A stretch of 22,300 bases of DNA from Bacteroidales bacterium (GCA_004556745.1 SFFY01000039.1:1-22300), one strand, 5' to 3'; shown: positions 8,468 to 16,229, counted from the stretch's first letter. The notes: a model not told the origin generated them from the sequence alone. Numbers and translations are program-made.

Positions 8468-9220
8468 TTATGCCCTTTTGGCGGGTTTAATTTTCCCCGT
8501 AAGGGCTGCCCAGCGCAGGCGCACCACGCCAAACAAGGCTTCGCCGAAGATGCCGCCGCTCATCTTGCTCGTGCCCAACTGGCGGTTGACGAAGATAACG
8601 GGCACTTCCTTGATCTTAAAGCCAAGTTTGTAGGCCGTGAATTTCATTTCAATCTGGAAAGCATAGCCTTTGAAGCGAATGGCATCGAGGTCGATGGTTT
8701 CGAGCACGCGGCGGCGGTAGCACTTGAAGCCAGCCGTGGTGTCGTGGATAGGCACGCCCGTCACGAGGCGCACATACTTGGAGGCGTAGTAACTCATCAA
8801 CACGCGCCCCATAGGCCAGTTCACCACATTCACGCCGCTCACGTAGCGCGACCCTATGGCCACGTCATAGCCTTCCACGGCGCAAGCCTCGTAAAGGCGG
8901 GTGAGATCTTTGGGGTCGTGGCTGAAATCGGCGTCCATCTCAAACACGTAATCGTAGCCTTCGGCCAAAGCCCACTTGAACCCGGCGATATACGCCGTGC
9001 CCAATCCAAGTTTTCCCTTGCGCTCCACGAGGTGCAGCCTTTCGGCAAACTCCGTGGCCTGCAAGTTTTTCACAATTTGCGCCGTGCCGTCGGGCGAGCC
9101 GTCGTCGATAATCAGAATGTCAAACCCGTGGGGCAACTCCATCACGGCGCGGATAATCGCCTCCACGTTTTCCTTCTCGTTATAGGTGGGGATAATGACA
9201 ATGCTGTCGCTTCTGTTCAT
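8468..9220 (-). CDS. Polyprenol-phosphate mannose synthase-like family 2 glycosyltransferase
   Basis: A 250-residue GT-A glycosyltransferase closely resembling dolichol/polyprenol monophosphate mannose synthases: VIIPTYNEKENV at 8-19, IIDDGSPDGTA at 37-47, LGLGTAYIAGF at 71-81 and the metal-binding FEMDADFSHDP (DAD 96-98). It lacks C-terminal membrane helices. The family moves a sugar from GDP-mannose (or a similar donor) to polyprenol phosphate at the inner membrane. It is the first gene of the six-gene cluster ending with fkp. The GtrA-like protein downstream could supply the membrane part. The sugar used is not determined by the sequence. Confidence 0.9.
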   Translation of the reverse strand: MNRSDSIVIIPTYNEKENVEAIIRAVMELPHGFDILIIDDGSPDGTAQIVKNLQATEFAERLHLVERKGKLGLGTAYIAGFKWALAEGYDYVFEMDADFSHDPKDLTRLYEACAVEGYDVAIGSRYVSGVNVVNWPMGRVLMSYYASKYVRLVTGVPIHDTTAGFKCYRRRVLETIDLDAIRFKGYAFQIEMKFTAYKLGFKIKEVPVIFVNRQLGTSKMSGGIFGEALFGVVRLRWAALTGKIKPAKRA

Positions 9221-9249
9221 GGCTGTACAAAAATATAATTATCTTACTA

Positions 9250-9282
9250 CAAAAGTAGGAATTTCGTGCGAGATACTCCCAA
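9250..9282 (-). promoter_or_regulatory. Probable promoter of the glycosyltransferase-pyrC-fkp cluster
   Basis: On the minus strand TACTTTTG (9250-9257) fits the Bacteroidetes -7 consensus TAnnTTTG, with TTG at 9280-9282 placed 22 nt upstream. Predicted transcription would begin about 20 nt before the ATG at 9220. The element is overlaid by the 16-bp dyad at 9252-9297. A second TATTTTTG nearer the gene has no suitably spaced -33 box. Confidence 0.5.
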
Positions 9283-9297
9283 CGAAATTCCTACTTT
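9252..9297. terminator. Perfect 16-bp inverted repeat, terminator and/or operator
   Basis: AAAGTAGGAATTTCGT at 9252-9267 is exactly complementary to 9282-9297 across a 14-nt loop. Read on the minus strand it lies 30 nt after the stop of the 729-residue TPR gene and is followed by TTTTG, so it can act as its terminator. The same DNA covers the -7 and reaches the -33 box of the next promoter, so an operator role is equally possible. Confidence 0.6.
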
Positions 9298-9326
9298 CAT
9301 ACTATTTACTACTAAATACGCCGCAA

Positions 9327-11516
9327 TTAAGGCAAATTTGCTTCAAGTAAGTCGGCCGCAAGCTGCAAATCCTCTTCTTTCAATCCATGCGAAAGTAAGA
9401 AACTGCGGTCGGCACGGAACAAGGCGGCAGGCGGCGTGCCCGCTTCCGACAGTTGCAAGGCACGGCGATACAGGGGCAAGGCCTCAGGCAACGAGCGGGT
9501 GAGCCAGGCAAGGTGCGCGGCGTTTTGGCAATCGGCGGCAGTGGGCTGACGATCCAAGAGCCAATTGTAAAGCCGCTCGGCATCTTCATATTTCTCCATC
9601 AAAAGGCTGCTCCACGCCAAAGCGCGGCGGGTGCGGGGCTGCTCGGGCTTAAGATAATCTGCCTTAAAAAGCCGTTGCCGAGCCTCCTCAGGCATGGCGG
9701 CAAGGAGATAGCATTCGGCGGCACGCACAAGGGGCGTGGTGTCGGTCTCTTCCGTGATCTGCGCCACACGGTCATAAAGTTCGGCCGCTCCCACATAATC
9801 CGCCCTGCGGCTATGCAACTTCGCGAGTCGCGCCAGCACCCAAGAGTTATCGCCGCACAGCAGCAAAGCCTTATTGTAAACCTCCTCGGCATCGACCAGT
9901 TCACCCAATTGCTCGCGGCAATAGCCCAATTTTTGCAAAGCCTCTGCCTGGACCTGCGGCTCGATACCAGCGGCGTGGCTGAGGTAGTCACTATAAAGAC
10001 GATAGGCATTGGCGAACGACTGCACGTGCATGGCAATATCGGCGGCAGCAATGAGAGCGGCGGGGCGCCCGAGCGCGGGTGCCAGCCACTGGTTGTCTGT
10101 CATCAGGAGGTGCTGCTGCAAGGGCGACGCGCCGTCGCGGCGATAAGGCGAAAGACTGAAGAAGCGGCGCAGGTCTTTCATGTAAACGCGCAATTCTTCC
10201 AAGAAACTGCGCGGCGGCGCATCGGCGGCATTGAAACGCGCGGCAATGTCATTTTCTTCGAGCATTTTCTTCAACTGTTCGCCCAAAGCCGCACCTGTCG
10301 CACCGCCCGTGAAGGAGGAAAAACTGTCGGCGATGAAGCAAAAGGCGAATTTGTCGGTCTCGCAAGCCATCGGCTGCGCCATGAAGGCTTGCACAAAACT
10401 GCTATTTGCGCTGCGGGCGGGAAAGTCGGGGTGCTCCGCCGTAAAGGGGCAGAACCAGTTGGCCACAACGTTGAAGAAAGGCATGCGCTGCATCAGTTGC
10501 TTGAATGTAGGGAGGAACACGTCTGCTCCCTGCTCGGCAAACTTCTGTATCTCCTGTATCTTGCGCCGCCAAGGAGCATCGGCCTCAACGTTCCATACCG
10601 CCGCGTCCTGACCTTCTGGGTCTAACTGCCGGGCTATTTCGTCAATATCTATATTATCGCCAGCCTTGGGCGTTCCCATATTCTTGGCCTGCCGCATCAC
10701 TTCGGGCAGAATGTCCTCGCGCAGGCTTTTCTCTATATGCGGCGTGGCAAGGGTGAGTAGTGCCTGCTGCTGTATCTCGCACACGGCTGCGGCACATTCC
10801 TCGCGACTTAAAAGTTCTGTGAGCCGCGCCGCCGCGTCGGGATAATCGGCTATGCGGTTGCTATGCTGCAAGACCGCCAGCGTCACGCCCACGATGCAAC
10901 GGGCGCGGAGCGGCGCGGAGGGCGACGAGCAACCATCAAGAAGCAAATGCAGTTTGCGCACGTCGAACATTGAAAGCAGGGCGAGGGTGAGCGCACCGGC
11001 AGCCATGAGCCGCGCGGAGTCACGCCCCGTCGGCGTTTCTTCCTTTAAGAGCGTTGGAGCTGTAAAGAAATTTTCAAGGGCGTCTTGCTCAGCTGCCGTG
11101 AGGCGGGGCGATGTCCACAGGGCATCGAAGCGGTCGCGGAGCGGCGCGGGCGCAGAGTAAAGCGGCATCAAGTCGCCGCGCCCCGGCAGGGCTTGCAATG
11201 TGCGGCGGGTGCGGGCATAAGCCGTGTCGGCATGGCGCACGCTGTCGGCGCGGGAAAGGTCATCGCACAGTTCTGCGGCGGTTCTCAAAAAGGAATGGTA
11301 AAGATTGTGGCGGTCGGGGTCGGCCACGCCGAGCGACATATAATTGAGCAGGGCGGAGTAAGCGTTGCTGAGTTCGGAAACTGCACGCCCCGTTTCCCAA
11401 TCGCCCAAAGCGTTGGCGGCTTCGGCCAATGACGCCAAAGCGGAACTGAGGCGCGACTGCGCGAGTGCTTTCTGCGCATCGCTTATCAAATATGTTGAAG
11501 TCTTGGGTTCGGACAC
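9327..11516 (-). CDS. Large tetratricopeptide-repeat protein of unknown function
   Basis: A 729-residue, alanine- and leucine-rich protein without a signal peptide or obvious membrane helix. The last third (about 490-700) is a run of TPR-like helix pairs, for example AEALQKLGYCREQLGELVDA, AEVYNKALLLCGDNSWVLAR and AAELYDRVAQITEETDTTPL. The first two thirds are helical but I recognise no enzyme motif. TPR regions bind other proteins. The start is a GTG at 11516; no in-frame ATG lies close by, and the CGTTTACTAAC repeat edge stops just upstream. It follows a lipoprotein gene on the same strand after about 70 nt holding a palindrome. A cytoplasmic scaffold role is a guess. Confidence 0.8.
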   Translation of the reverse strand: MSEPKTSTYLISDAQKALAQSRLSSALASLAEAANALGDWETGRAVSELSNAYSALLNYMSLGVADPDRHNLYHSFLRTAAELCDDLSRADSVRHADTAYARTRRTLQALPGRGDLMPLYSAPAPLRDRFDALWTSPRLTAAEQDALENFFTAPTLLKEETPTGRDSARLMAAGALTLALLSMFDVRKLHLLLDGCSSPSAPLRARCIVGVTLAVLQHSNRIADYPDAAARLTELLSREECAAAVCEIQQQALLTLATPHIEKSLREDILPEVMRQAKNMGTPKAGDNIDIDEIARQLDPEGQDAAVWNVEADAPWRRKIQEIQKFAEQGADVFLPTFKQLMQRMPFFNVVANWFCPFTAEHPDFPARSANSSFVQAFMAQPMACETDKFAFCFIADSFSSFTGGATGAALGEQLKKMLEENDIAARFNAADAPPRSFLEELRVYMKDLRRFFSLSPYRRDGASPLQQHLLMTDNQWLAPALGRPAALIAAADIAMHVQSFANAYRLYSDYLSHAAGIEPQVQAEALQKLGYCREQLGELVDAEEVYNKALLLCGDNSWVLARLAKLHSRRADYVGAAELYDRVAQITEETDTTPLVRAAECYLLAAMPEEARQRLFKADYLKPEQPRTRRALAWSSLLMEKYEDAERLYNWLLDRQPTAADCQNAAHLAWLTRSLPEALPLYRRALQLSEAGTPPAALFRADRSFLLSHGLKEEDLQLAADLLEANLP

Positions 11517-11520
11517 GATG

Positions 11521-11577
11521 TTAGTAAACGAGTAGGGGCGTTTCGCAAAACGCCCGTCAAATAAACGAGTAAACGGG
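11521..11577. repeat. Octamer repeats around a GGGCGTTT palindrome
   Basis: AGTAAACG units at about 11523-11534 and 11562-11575 flank the hairpin GGGCGTTTCGCAAAACGCCC (11536-11555; 8-bp arms, 4-nt loop). Almost the same arrangement, including the following GTCAA.TAAACG, occurs at 16191-16229. It lies between the lipoprotein stop and the GTG of the TPR gene, ending about 5 nt before that start. No T-run follows the hairpin, so it is not an ordinary terminator. Confidence 0.7.
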
Positions 11578-11587
11578 TGACTACGCT

Positions 11588-12454
11588 CTATTTATGCGAA
11601 AGCGGACGGGGCAGGCGCATGGTATCGGCCATTTGCGGGTCAAGGCCGTAGTGGTTGATAAGAATATCGGCGCAGCAATTCAGACCGCGCTCATTGATAG
11701 AGTCCACCGCCATGTTATAGCCTTTGATAATCGTTTGCCATTTGCCGTCGGGCAATGCCTGCTTGCCCTTTCGTCGCAGCAGGCGGCTGTGGTGCACATC
11801 GCCGCCCGCAGTAGGGAGCAGCATATTGCCGCGTGCCGCAGCGGCGGCGGTATAAGGTTCTGTGAGCATGGCGGCGGCAAGCTGTCCCTGCGCGACCATG
11901 AGCATACGAATGTTGAGGTCGTTGATTTGCGGCAGATACACCTGCTCTGCGCTCAATCCGTTTGCCTGCAACGTTGCTTCCAACTTTTCGAGGCTTTCGC
12001 TGCTGCGCGTGATGCCGATGTCGCGCCCTTCGAGTGCCTTGGCGTGCTTGATGCGCAAGCCGCGATAGGCTACGAGCGTCCAGGCATCGCCCATCTGCAT
12101 GGCGGTTTCCCAGCCCTCCGCCGCTTTCTGCCCCGCGCGTTTGGCGACGAGGTGGTCGGAATAGACGATATCTGCCGCGCCGCGCGTCAATGCCGTGTCG
12201 CAGGCAAGTTGCGAGCGGTAGGGTGTCACCGCCACGTCCATTCCGAGGCGGCGATAGATGCCGTGCGTCTCGGCGTAGAAGAAGGGGAGGCAATCGAGCG
12301 TGGCCATTAGGGCAAGCGAGCAATCAACCTTTGCCGTGTCGCCCTGCCCTGCCCTGCCCCGCGCCGCCTCGCTGCCGGAAGAGTTGCCGCCGCATGAGGC
12401 GAGCATCAAAACCGAGGCAAGCATCAGGGAAAAGACTTTCGAGGGAAAGGACAT
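11588..12454 (-). CDS. Lipoprotein resembling ABC-transporter substrate-binding proteins (NMT1/THI5-like)
   Basis: A 288-residue protein with a lipoprotein signal: hydrophobic 7-20 and lipobox LASC with Cys21. The mature part begins after a Gly/Ser-rich linker with LALMATLDCLPFFYAETHGIYRRLGMDV, the pattern of NMT1/THI5-type periplasmic binding proteins. A DIVYSDHLVAKRAG segment and GRDIGITRSSESLEKLEATL, followed by MLTEPYTAAAA, are placed as in that fold. The linker lacks an acidic surface-export signature, so it probably faces the periplasm. I start at the ATG at 12454: the in-frame extension to 12511 would translate an AT-rich leader and part of the pgk terminator. No permease or ATPase gene is nearby, and the ligand is unknown. 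Confidence 0.82.
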   Translation of the reverse strand: MSFPSKVFSLMLASVLMLASCGGNSSGSEAARGRAGQGDTAKVDCSLALMATLDCLPFFYAETHGIYRRLGMDVAVTPYRSQLACDTALTRGAADIVYSDHLVAKRAGQKAAEGWETAMQMGDAWTLVAYRGLRIKHAKALEGRDIGITRSSESLEKLEATLQANGLSAEQVYLPQINDLNIRMLMVAQGQLAAAMLTEPYTAAAAARGNMLLPTAGGDVHHSRLLRRKGKQALPDGKWQTIIKGYNMAVDSINERGLNCCADILINHYGLDPQMADTMRLPRPLSHK

Positions 12455-12493
12455 CTTATATATAATATTGTATATTGAGTTTTTATAACAGAA

Positions 12494-12537
12494 AAGGCCA
12501 ATAAGCCACAAGTGTTTGGTGTGGACTTATTGGCCTT
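12494..12537 (-). terminator. Rho-independent terminator of pgk
   Basis: The arms AAGGCCAATAAG-CCACA (12494-12510) and TGTGG-A-CTTATTGGCCTT (12520-12537) form a 17-bp stem with one bulged base and a 9-nt loop. On the minus strand the stem begins 28 nt after the pgk stop and runs into TTTTCTGTT. It also lies just before the leader of the lipoprotein gene. Confidence 0.8.
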
Positions 12538-12565
12538 ATTTTAATGATGCAATATTTGAGGGGAA

Positions 12566-13813
12566 TTAGCCCTTAATTGCTGCGATGCCGGGGAGCACCT
12601 TGCCTTCGATGGCTTCGAGGAGCGCACCGCCGCCGGTAGAGATGTAAGACACCTTGTCGGCCATGCCGAACTTGTTGATGCAAGCCACGGAGTCGCCGCC
12701 GCCGATGAGGGAGAATGCGCCGTCGGCAGTTGCCTTGGCAATGGCTTCAGCAATGGCGCGGGAACCGCCCGTGAAGTTGTCGAACTCAAACACGCCGGCA
12801 GGACCGTTCCAAAGAATGGTCTTTGCGCCTTCGATGGCTTTGGCAAAGAGTTCGCGGGTCTTGGGACCTGCGTCGAGGCCTTCCCAACCTTCGGGAATTT
12901 CGCCGGCAGGCACTACCTGGGTGTTGGCATCGTTGGAGAAGCTGTCTGCTGCCACGCAGTCAACGCCAAGCACGAGGTTCACGCCTTTTTCCTTAGCCTT
13001 CTTGATGATGTCGAGGGCGAGGTCGAGTTTGTCGTCTTCGCAGATAGAGAGACCTACGTGGCCGCCCTGTGCCTTGGCGAAGGTGTAAGTCATACCGCCG
13101 CAGAGGATAAGGTTGTCCACCTTGTCCATGAGGTTCTCAATGATACCGATTTTGGTAGACACCTTAGAACCGCCCATGATTGCGGTGAAGGGGCGCTTGA
13201 TGTTGCTGAGCACGTTGTCCACGGCCTGCACTTCCTTCTCCATGAGATAGCCGAGCATCTTATGGTCGGCATCGAAGTAGTCGGCGATAACGGCGGTAGA
13301 GGCGTGCTTGCGGTGTGCCGTACCGAAGGCGTCGTTTACATAAACGTCGGCATAGGAAGCCAAAGTCTTGGCAAATTCCTTCTGGCTGGCTTTCATTGCC
13401 TTCTTAGCCTCTTCGTAAGCGGGGTCGGTCTTCTCGATGCCCACGGGCTTGCCTTCTTCTTCGGGATAGAAGCGGAGGTTTTCGAGCAAGAGCACTTCGC
13501 CGGGCTGGAGGGCGGCAGCGGCTTCGGCAGCCTTGGCGCAGTCGGGAGCGAACTTAACGGCAACGCCGAGGTGTGCGCTCACCGGCTCAACGATCTGAGA
13601 GAGAGAGAACTTGGCGTTCACCTTTCCTTTGGGCTTGCCCATGTGGCTCATGATGATGAGTGCGCCGCCGTCGGCAAGGATTTTCTTGAGCGTGGGCAGT
13701 GCGCCGCGAATGCGGGTGTCGTCGGTCACGTGGCCGTTCTCATCAAGGGGTACGTTGAAGTCAACGCGAACAATGGCCTTGAGGCCTTTGAAATTGCATG
13801 TGTCGATTGTCAT
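12566..13813 (-). CDS. pgk: Phosphoglycerate kinase
   Basis: The 415-residue protein matches the usual length of bacterial phosphoglycerate kinase. N-domain substrate residues are in RVDFNVPLDENG (16-27) and DDTRIRGALPTL (31-42), followed by the SHMGKPKG loop. Later blocks include VLLLENLRFYPEE, FVNDAFGTAHRKHAST in the form VYVNDAFGTAHR, the MGGSKVSTKI hinge, WNGPAGVFE and the nucleotide loop LIGGGDSVA with STGGGALLE near the end. It transfers phosphate from 1,3-bisphosphoglycerate to ADP in glycolysis. It is a single-gene unit with a promoter at 13853-13888 and a terminator at 12494-12537. Nothing looks abnormal. Confidence 0.98.
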   Translation of the reverse strand: MTIDTCNFKGLKAIVRVDFNVPLDENGHVTDDTRIRGALPTLKKILADGGALIIMSHMGKPKGKVNAKFSLSQIVEPVSAHLGVAVKFAPDCAKAAEAAAALQPGEVLLLENLRFYPEEEGKPVGIEKTDPAYEEAKKAMKASQKEFAKTLASYADVYVNDAFGTAHRKHASTAVIADYFDADHKMLGYLMEKEVQAVDNVLSNIKRPFTAIMGGSKVSTKIGIIENLMDKVDNLILCGGMTYTFAKAQGGHVGLSICEDDKLDLALDIIKKAKEKGVNLVLGVDCVAADSFSNDANTQVVPAGEIPEGWEGLDAGPKTRELFAKAIEGAKTILWNGPAGVFEFDNFTGGSRAIAEAIAKATADGAFSLIGGGDSVACINKFGMADKVSYISTGGGALLEAIEGKVLPGIAAIKG

Positions 13814-13852
13814 AATGCTTATATATTAATATTGTGTGTAAGTTTTTCCGCA

Positions 13853-13888
13853 CAAAATTACGAAAAGCGATAGAAACATATAGGCAAA
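13853..13888 (-). promoter_or_regulatory. Probable pgk promoter
   Basis: On the minus strand TAATTTTG (13853-13860) matches the -7 consensus TAnnTTTG exactly. A TTTG at 13885-13888 is 24 nt upstream, slightly longer than usual. Transcription would start about 30 nt before the ATG, and the leader carries an AT-rich ACAATATTAATATATA stretch. Confidence 0.5.
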
Positions 13889-13895
13889 TGCCTTA

Positions 13896-14447
13896 TTAAA
13901 TGTCTTCTACGGCGAATTTTCCGGGATATTTTCCTTCGTAAGGCCGATAGTAATCCATAATGAGGCGCATATCTGCCTCCACATCGCCCGAGGGCACGAG
14001 TTCTTTGGTGCAGACAATGCGCTTGTTCTTATAGTCTATGGCGTAAAGTTGAATGGGCAACCCGGCTTTGAGGGCGATGAAATAGAAGCCGCGCTTCCAC
14101 TTGGTAGCAAGCGAGCGGGTGCCTTCGGGAGTCACCGCCAGCTCGAAGCGTTCGGCTTTTATCGCCGCCTCTGCCACGCGGTCGGTGAGGCTCACGTGGC
14201 GGTTGCGCTCTACGGGAATGCCTCCCATGCTGCGGAAGAGCACGCCCATAGGCCAGAAGAACCATTCCTTTTTCATCAGGAAGCCTGCCGTGCGTCCGAT
14301 GGAGTGGTAATAAAGCTCTGCGATGATGAAGTCCCAATTGCTGGTGTGCGGTGCCACGCAGATGATGCACTTGTCGCGATAGGGCACCGTCATTTCTACC
14401 TGCCACCCCATTTTATTGAAAATAAAGCGGCACAGACTCTTGAACAT
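13896..14447 (-). CDS. Short lysophospholipid acyltransferase-like protein
   Basis: A 183-residue member of the PlsC-type acyltransferase superfamily. The HX4D motif is APHTSNWD (H34, D39) and the second block is TPEGTRS (E108, G109, R111). A GGIPVERN segment (75-82) lies between them, as in the family. It is shorter than the 252-residue homologue at 5364-6122 and has no N-terminal membrane helix, so it may work on a different lipid. Its start is 6 nt after the 87-residue gene, making it the apparent last gene of the oxidoreductase operon. A link between the enzyme complex and lipid acylation is not evident. Confidence 0.88.
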   Translation of the reverse strand: MFKSLCRFIFNKMGWQVEMTVPYRDKCIICVAPHTSNWDFIIAELYYHSIGRTAGFLMKKEWFFWPMGVLFRSMGGIPVERNRHVSLTDRVAEAAIKAERFELAVTPEGTRSLATKWKRGFYFIALKAGLPIQLYAIDYKNKRIVCTKELVPSGDVEADMRLIMDYYRPYEGKYPGKFAVEDI

Positions 14448-14453
14448 AGCGGC

Positions 14454-14717
14454 TTAGGCTTTGACTATTTTGGCGAAGATTTCTTCTGCCTTTGCATCGA
14501 AGTCGGCACCGATGTGCTTGAAATAGGCTTTCGCGTCGTTGGGCTCGACGTGGCAGGCGCGTGCCGTGAACTCGTTGTTGAGGGCAAGCGTCTCGGCCAT
14601 GAGGCGTTCGAGCGTTTCGCGGTTGTCGCCGCCGCACATAGTCAGAGCCACGCAGTCGGCAAAGAGGTCGCCGCATACGTTATGCACGTGTTTCTTGAAT
14701 TGTCTTTTATTTGCCAT
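14454..14717 (-). CDS. Hypothetical 87-residue protein in the oxidoreductase operon
   Basis: I do not recognise a family. The protein is small and probably all helical, with three cysteines near the N-terminus (C15, C22, C28) and an acidic/alanine-rich second half ending AEEIFAKIVKA. There is no signal peptide or membrane helix. It lies 45 nt after the gamma-subunit gene and 6 nt before the acyltransferase gene, and shares the GC-rich codon use of both. The CGTTTACTAAC repeat edge is about 20 nt before its ATG. Reality as a gene rests on coding style and tight placement. Confidence 0.72.
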   Translation of the reverse strand: MANKRQFKKHVHNVCGDLFADCVALTMCGGDNRETLERLMAETLALNNEFTARACHVEPNDAKAYFKHIGADFDAKAEEIFAKIVKA

Positions 14718-14735
14718 AAAAATCGGGTTATTGTT

Positions 14736-14751
14736 AGTAAACGAGTTTACT
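14736..14751. repeat. AGTAAAC/GTTTACT dyad in the gamma-87 aa gene spacer
   Basis: AGTAAAC and GTTTACT form a perfect 7-bp inverted repeat across GA. The left arm belongs to the AGTAAACG octamer family. It lies between the gamma-subunit stop and the start at 14717. Confidence 0.5.
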
Positions 14752-14762
14752 ATCCAGTTTAT

Positions 14763-15302
14763 CTATTGTTTTATCAATTCCTGTCCTTTGAGGATAGCCT
14801 GCTCGTTGACGGGCAGGAGGTTGTGGTGGCGTTCGGGAAGGGTTTTCTTCAAGGCGAGCATCACGCTTTCCATCTTCACCACGGGGTGGATTTTCAGCAG
14901 TCCGCCGAGCACGAACATGTTGAAGCACTTCATCATTTTGAGTTCGGCAGCCGTTTCCATAGCCGCGATGTGAAAGGCCGTGATGTCGGTGCGCGTGGGC
15001 GGTTCGAGAATGCCGAAGCTGTCGTAGATGATGTCGCCGCCGGGCTTCACCTTGCTCTCGAACTTGTCGAGGGAGGGCTGGTTGAGCACGATGCAGGTAT
15101 CGTAGGTGCTGAGAATGGGCGAGGAAATCTTTTCATCGCTCACGATGACGGTCACGTTGGCCGTGCCGCCGCGTTGCTCTGGTCCGTAGGCCGGCATCCA
15201 CGTCACTTCCTTTCCCTCCATAAGTGCGGCATAGGCCAAGATTTTACCCATTGAGAGCACGCCTTGTCCGCCGAAGCCTGAAATCAGTATTTCGTGTGTC
15301 AT
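14763..15302 (-). CDS. 2-oxoacid:ferredoxin oxidoreductase, gamma subunit
   Basis: The 179-residue protein has the gamma-domain signature GFGGQGVLSMGKILAYAA at 9-26 and the following MPAYGPEQRGGTANVTVIVS block. This subunit packs against the thiamine-binding alpha/beta core and contributes to coenzyme A and electron handling in this enzyme class. Alpha, beta and ferredoxin subunits are encoded upstream on the same strand. The start is the ATG at 15302; the 12-copy octamer array ends 9 nt upstream of it. Whether the enzyme acts on 2-oxoglutarate or branched-chain 2-oxoacids is not settled by this subunit (KorC/VorC). Confidence 0.93.
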   Translation of the reverse strand: MTHEILISGFGGQGVLSMGKILAYAALMEGKEVTWMPAYGPEQRGGTANVTVIVSDEKISSPILSTYDTCIVLNQPSLDKFESKVKPGGDIIYDSFGILEPPTRTDITAFHIAAMETAAELKMMKCFNMFVLGGLLKIHPVVKMESVMLALKKTLPERHHNLLPVNEQAILKGQELIKQ

Positions 15303-15311
15303 AGTTTTTTT

Positions 15312-15407
15312 AGTAAACGAGTAAACGAGTAGACGAGTAAACGAGTAGACGAGTAAACGAGTAGACGAGTAAACGAGTAGACGAGTAAACGAGTAGACGA
15401 GTAGACG
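15312..15407. repeat. Twelve-unit octamer tandem array AGTARACG
   Basis: Twelve uninterrupted 8-nt units fill 96 bp. The first two are AGTAAACG, units 3-10 alternate AGTAGACG and AGTAAACG, and the last two are AGTAGACG. The array occupies nearly all of the 111-bp spacer between the beta and gamma oxidoreductase genes. It should therefore be transcribed inside the operon as a pyrimidine-rich (CGTYTACT)n RNA. There are no spacers, so it is not a CRISPR. Confidence 0.95.
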
Positions 15408-15413
15408 AGTGGG

Positions 15414-16184
15414 CTATTTGCGCTGGCTGTCTTTGAGGTCGCCCACGTGATAATATTCAAACATGTGTTCCTCCATCCACTGGTTGGCTTTCACGGGCGA
15501 GAGTTTCCAGCCCGAGGAGCAAGTGGATACAAACTCGATGAGGTTAGAGCCCTTGCCCTCCATAGAGTTTTCGAAGGCGTGGCGTATGGCTTTCTTGGCG
15601 CGACGTATGGCAGCCACGTTGTGCACGCTCTGGCGCGTCACGTAGGCGGTGCCTTCGAGCGTGGCGGCTATTTCCGTGAGTTTGAGGGGATAGCCGTGCA
15701 ACTGCGGGTCGCGGCCGTAGGGACAGGTTACTGTTTTCATGCCCACAAGCGTGGTGGGCGCCATTTGCCCGCCCGTCATGCCGTAGATGGCATTGTTCAC
15801 AAAAATCATCGTGATGTTTTCGCCGCGGTTCAGCGCGTGGATGGCTTCGCCCGTTCCGATGCAGGCGATATCGCCGTCGCCCTGATAGGAGAACACGAGG
15901 CGGTCGGGCCAGAGGCGCTTGCAGGCAGTGGCGAGCGCGGGCGCACGGCCGTGGGCTGCTTCCTGCCAGTCGATGTCGATGTATTTATAGGCAAACACGG
16001 CGCAGCCCACGGGACTGATGCCAATGGTCTTTTCTTCCATGCCCATCTCGGCAATCACCTCTGCCACGAGCTTGTGTATCACGCCGTGCGAGCAGCCGGG
16101 GCAATAGTGCATATTCACATCGTTGAGCAATGCGGGCTTTTCGTAGACCAGATGCTCGGGACGGATTATTTCTTCGCGTGTCAT
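15414..16184 (-). CDS. 2-oxoacid:ferredoxin oxidoreductase, beta (thiamine diphosphate) subunit
   Basis: A 256-residue thiamine-diphosphate-binding subunit. CPGCSHG (C28, C31) near the N-terminus is the start of the subunit's iron-sulfur/cofactor region. The TPP motif runs from YQGDGDIACIGTGEAIHA to FVNNAIYGMTGGQMAPTT. Together with alpha it decarboxylates a 2-oxoacid to an acyl-CoA and passes electrons to ferredoxin. KorB and VorA-type proteins look alike here. The start ATG is at 16184, 77 nt after the small membrane-protein gene, in a spacer that holds a perfect 20-bp palindrome. Confidence 0.94.
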   Translation of the reverse strand: MTREEIIRPEHLVYEKPALLNDVNMHYCPGCSHGVIHKLVAEVIAEMGMEEKTIGISPVGCAVFAYKYIDIDWQEAAHGRAPALATACKRLWPDRLVFSYQGDGDIACIGTGEAIHALNRGENITMIFVNNAIYGMTGGQMAPTTLVGMKTVTCPYGRDPQLHGYPLKLTEIAATLEGTAYVTRQSVHNVAAIRRAKKAIRHAFENSMEGKGSNLIEFVSTCSSGWKLSPVKANQWMEEHMFEYYHVGDLKDSQRK

Positions 16185-16190
16185 AGTATT

Positions 16191-16229
16191 TTAGTAGGGG
16201 CGTTTTGCAAAACGCCCGTCAAGTAAACG
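16191..16229. repeat. Perfect 20-bp palindrome GGGCGTTTTGCAAAACGCCC with octamer flanks
   Basis: The palindrome at 16198-16217 is self-complementary over all 20 bases. It is preceded by TTAGTA and followed by GTCAAGTAAACG, nearly the arrangement at 11521-11577. It lies 13 nt upstream of the beta-subunit ATG, inside the operon. Confidence 0.8.

Noticed and set aside
9453..10625. Long plus-strand open frame antisense to the TPR gene
   Set aside because: No recognisable protein features and no promoter; the minus frame has clear TPR helices.
12455..12511. N-terminal extension of the lipoprotein
   Set aside because: It would add 19 residues before the lipoprotein signal and begin within the loop of the pgk terminator.
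14049..15254. Long plus-strand open frame (about 400 codons)
   Set aside because: It runs antisense through the acyltransferase, 87-residue and gamma-subunit genes, is low-complexity His/Glu/Val-rich, and matches no family; it is a by-product of GC-rich coding DNA.
15312..15407. CRISPR array
   Set aside because: Units are 8 nt and contiguous, with no unique spacers and no cas genes.
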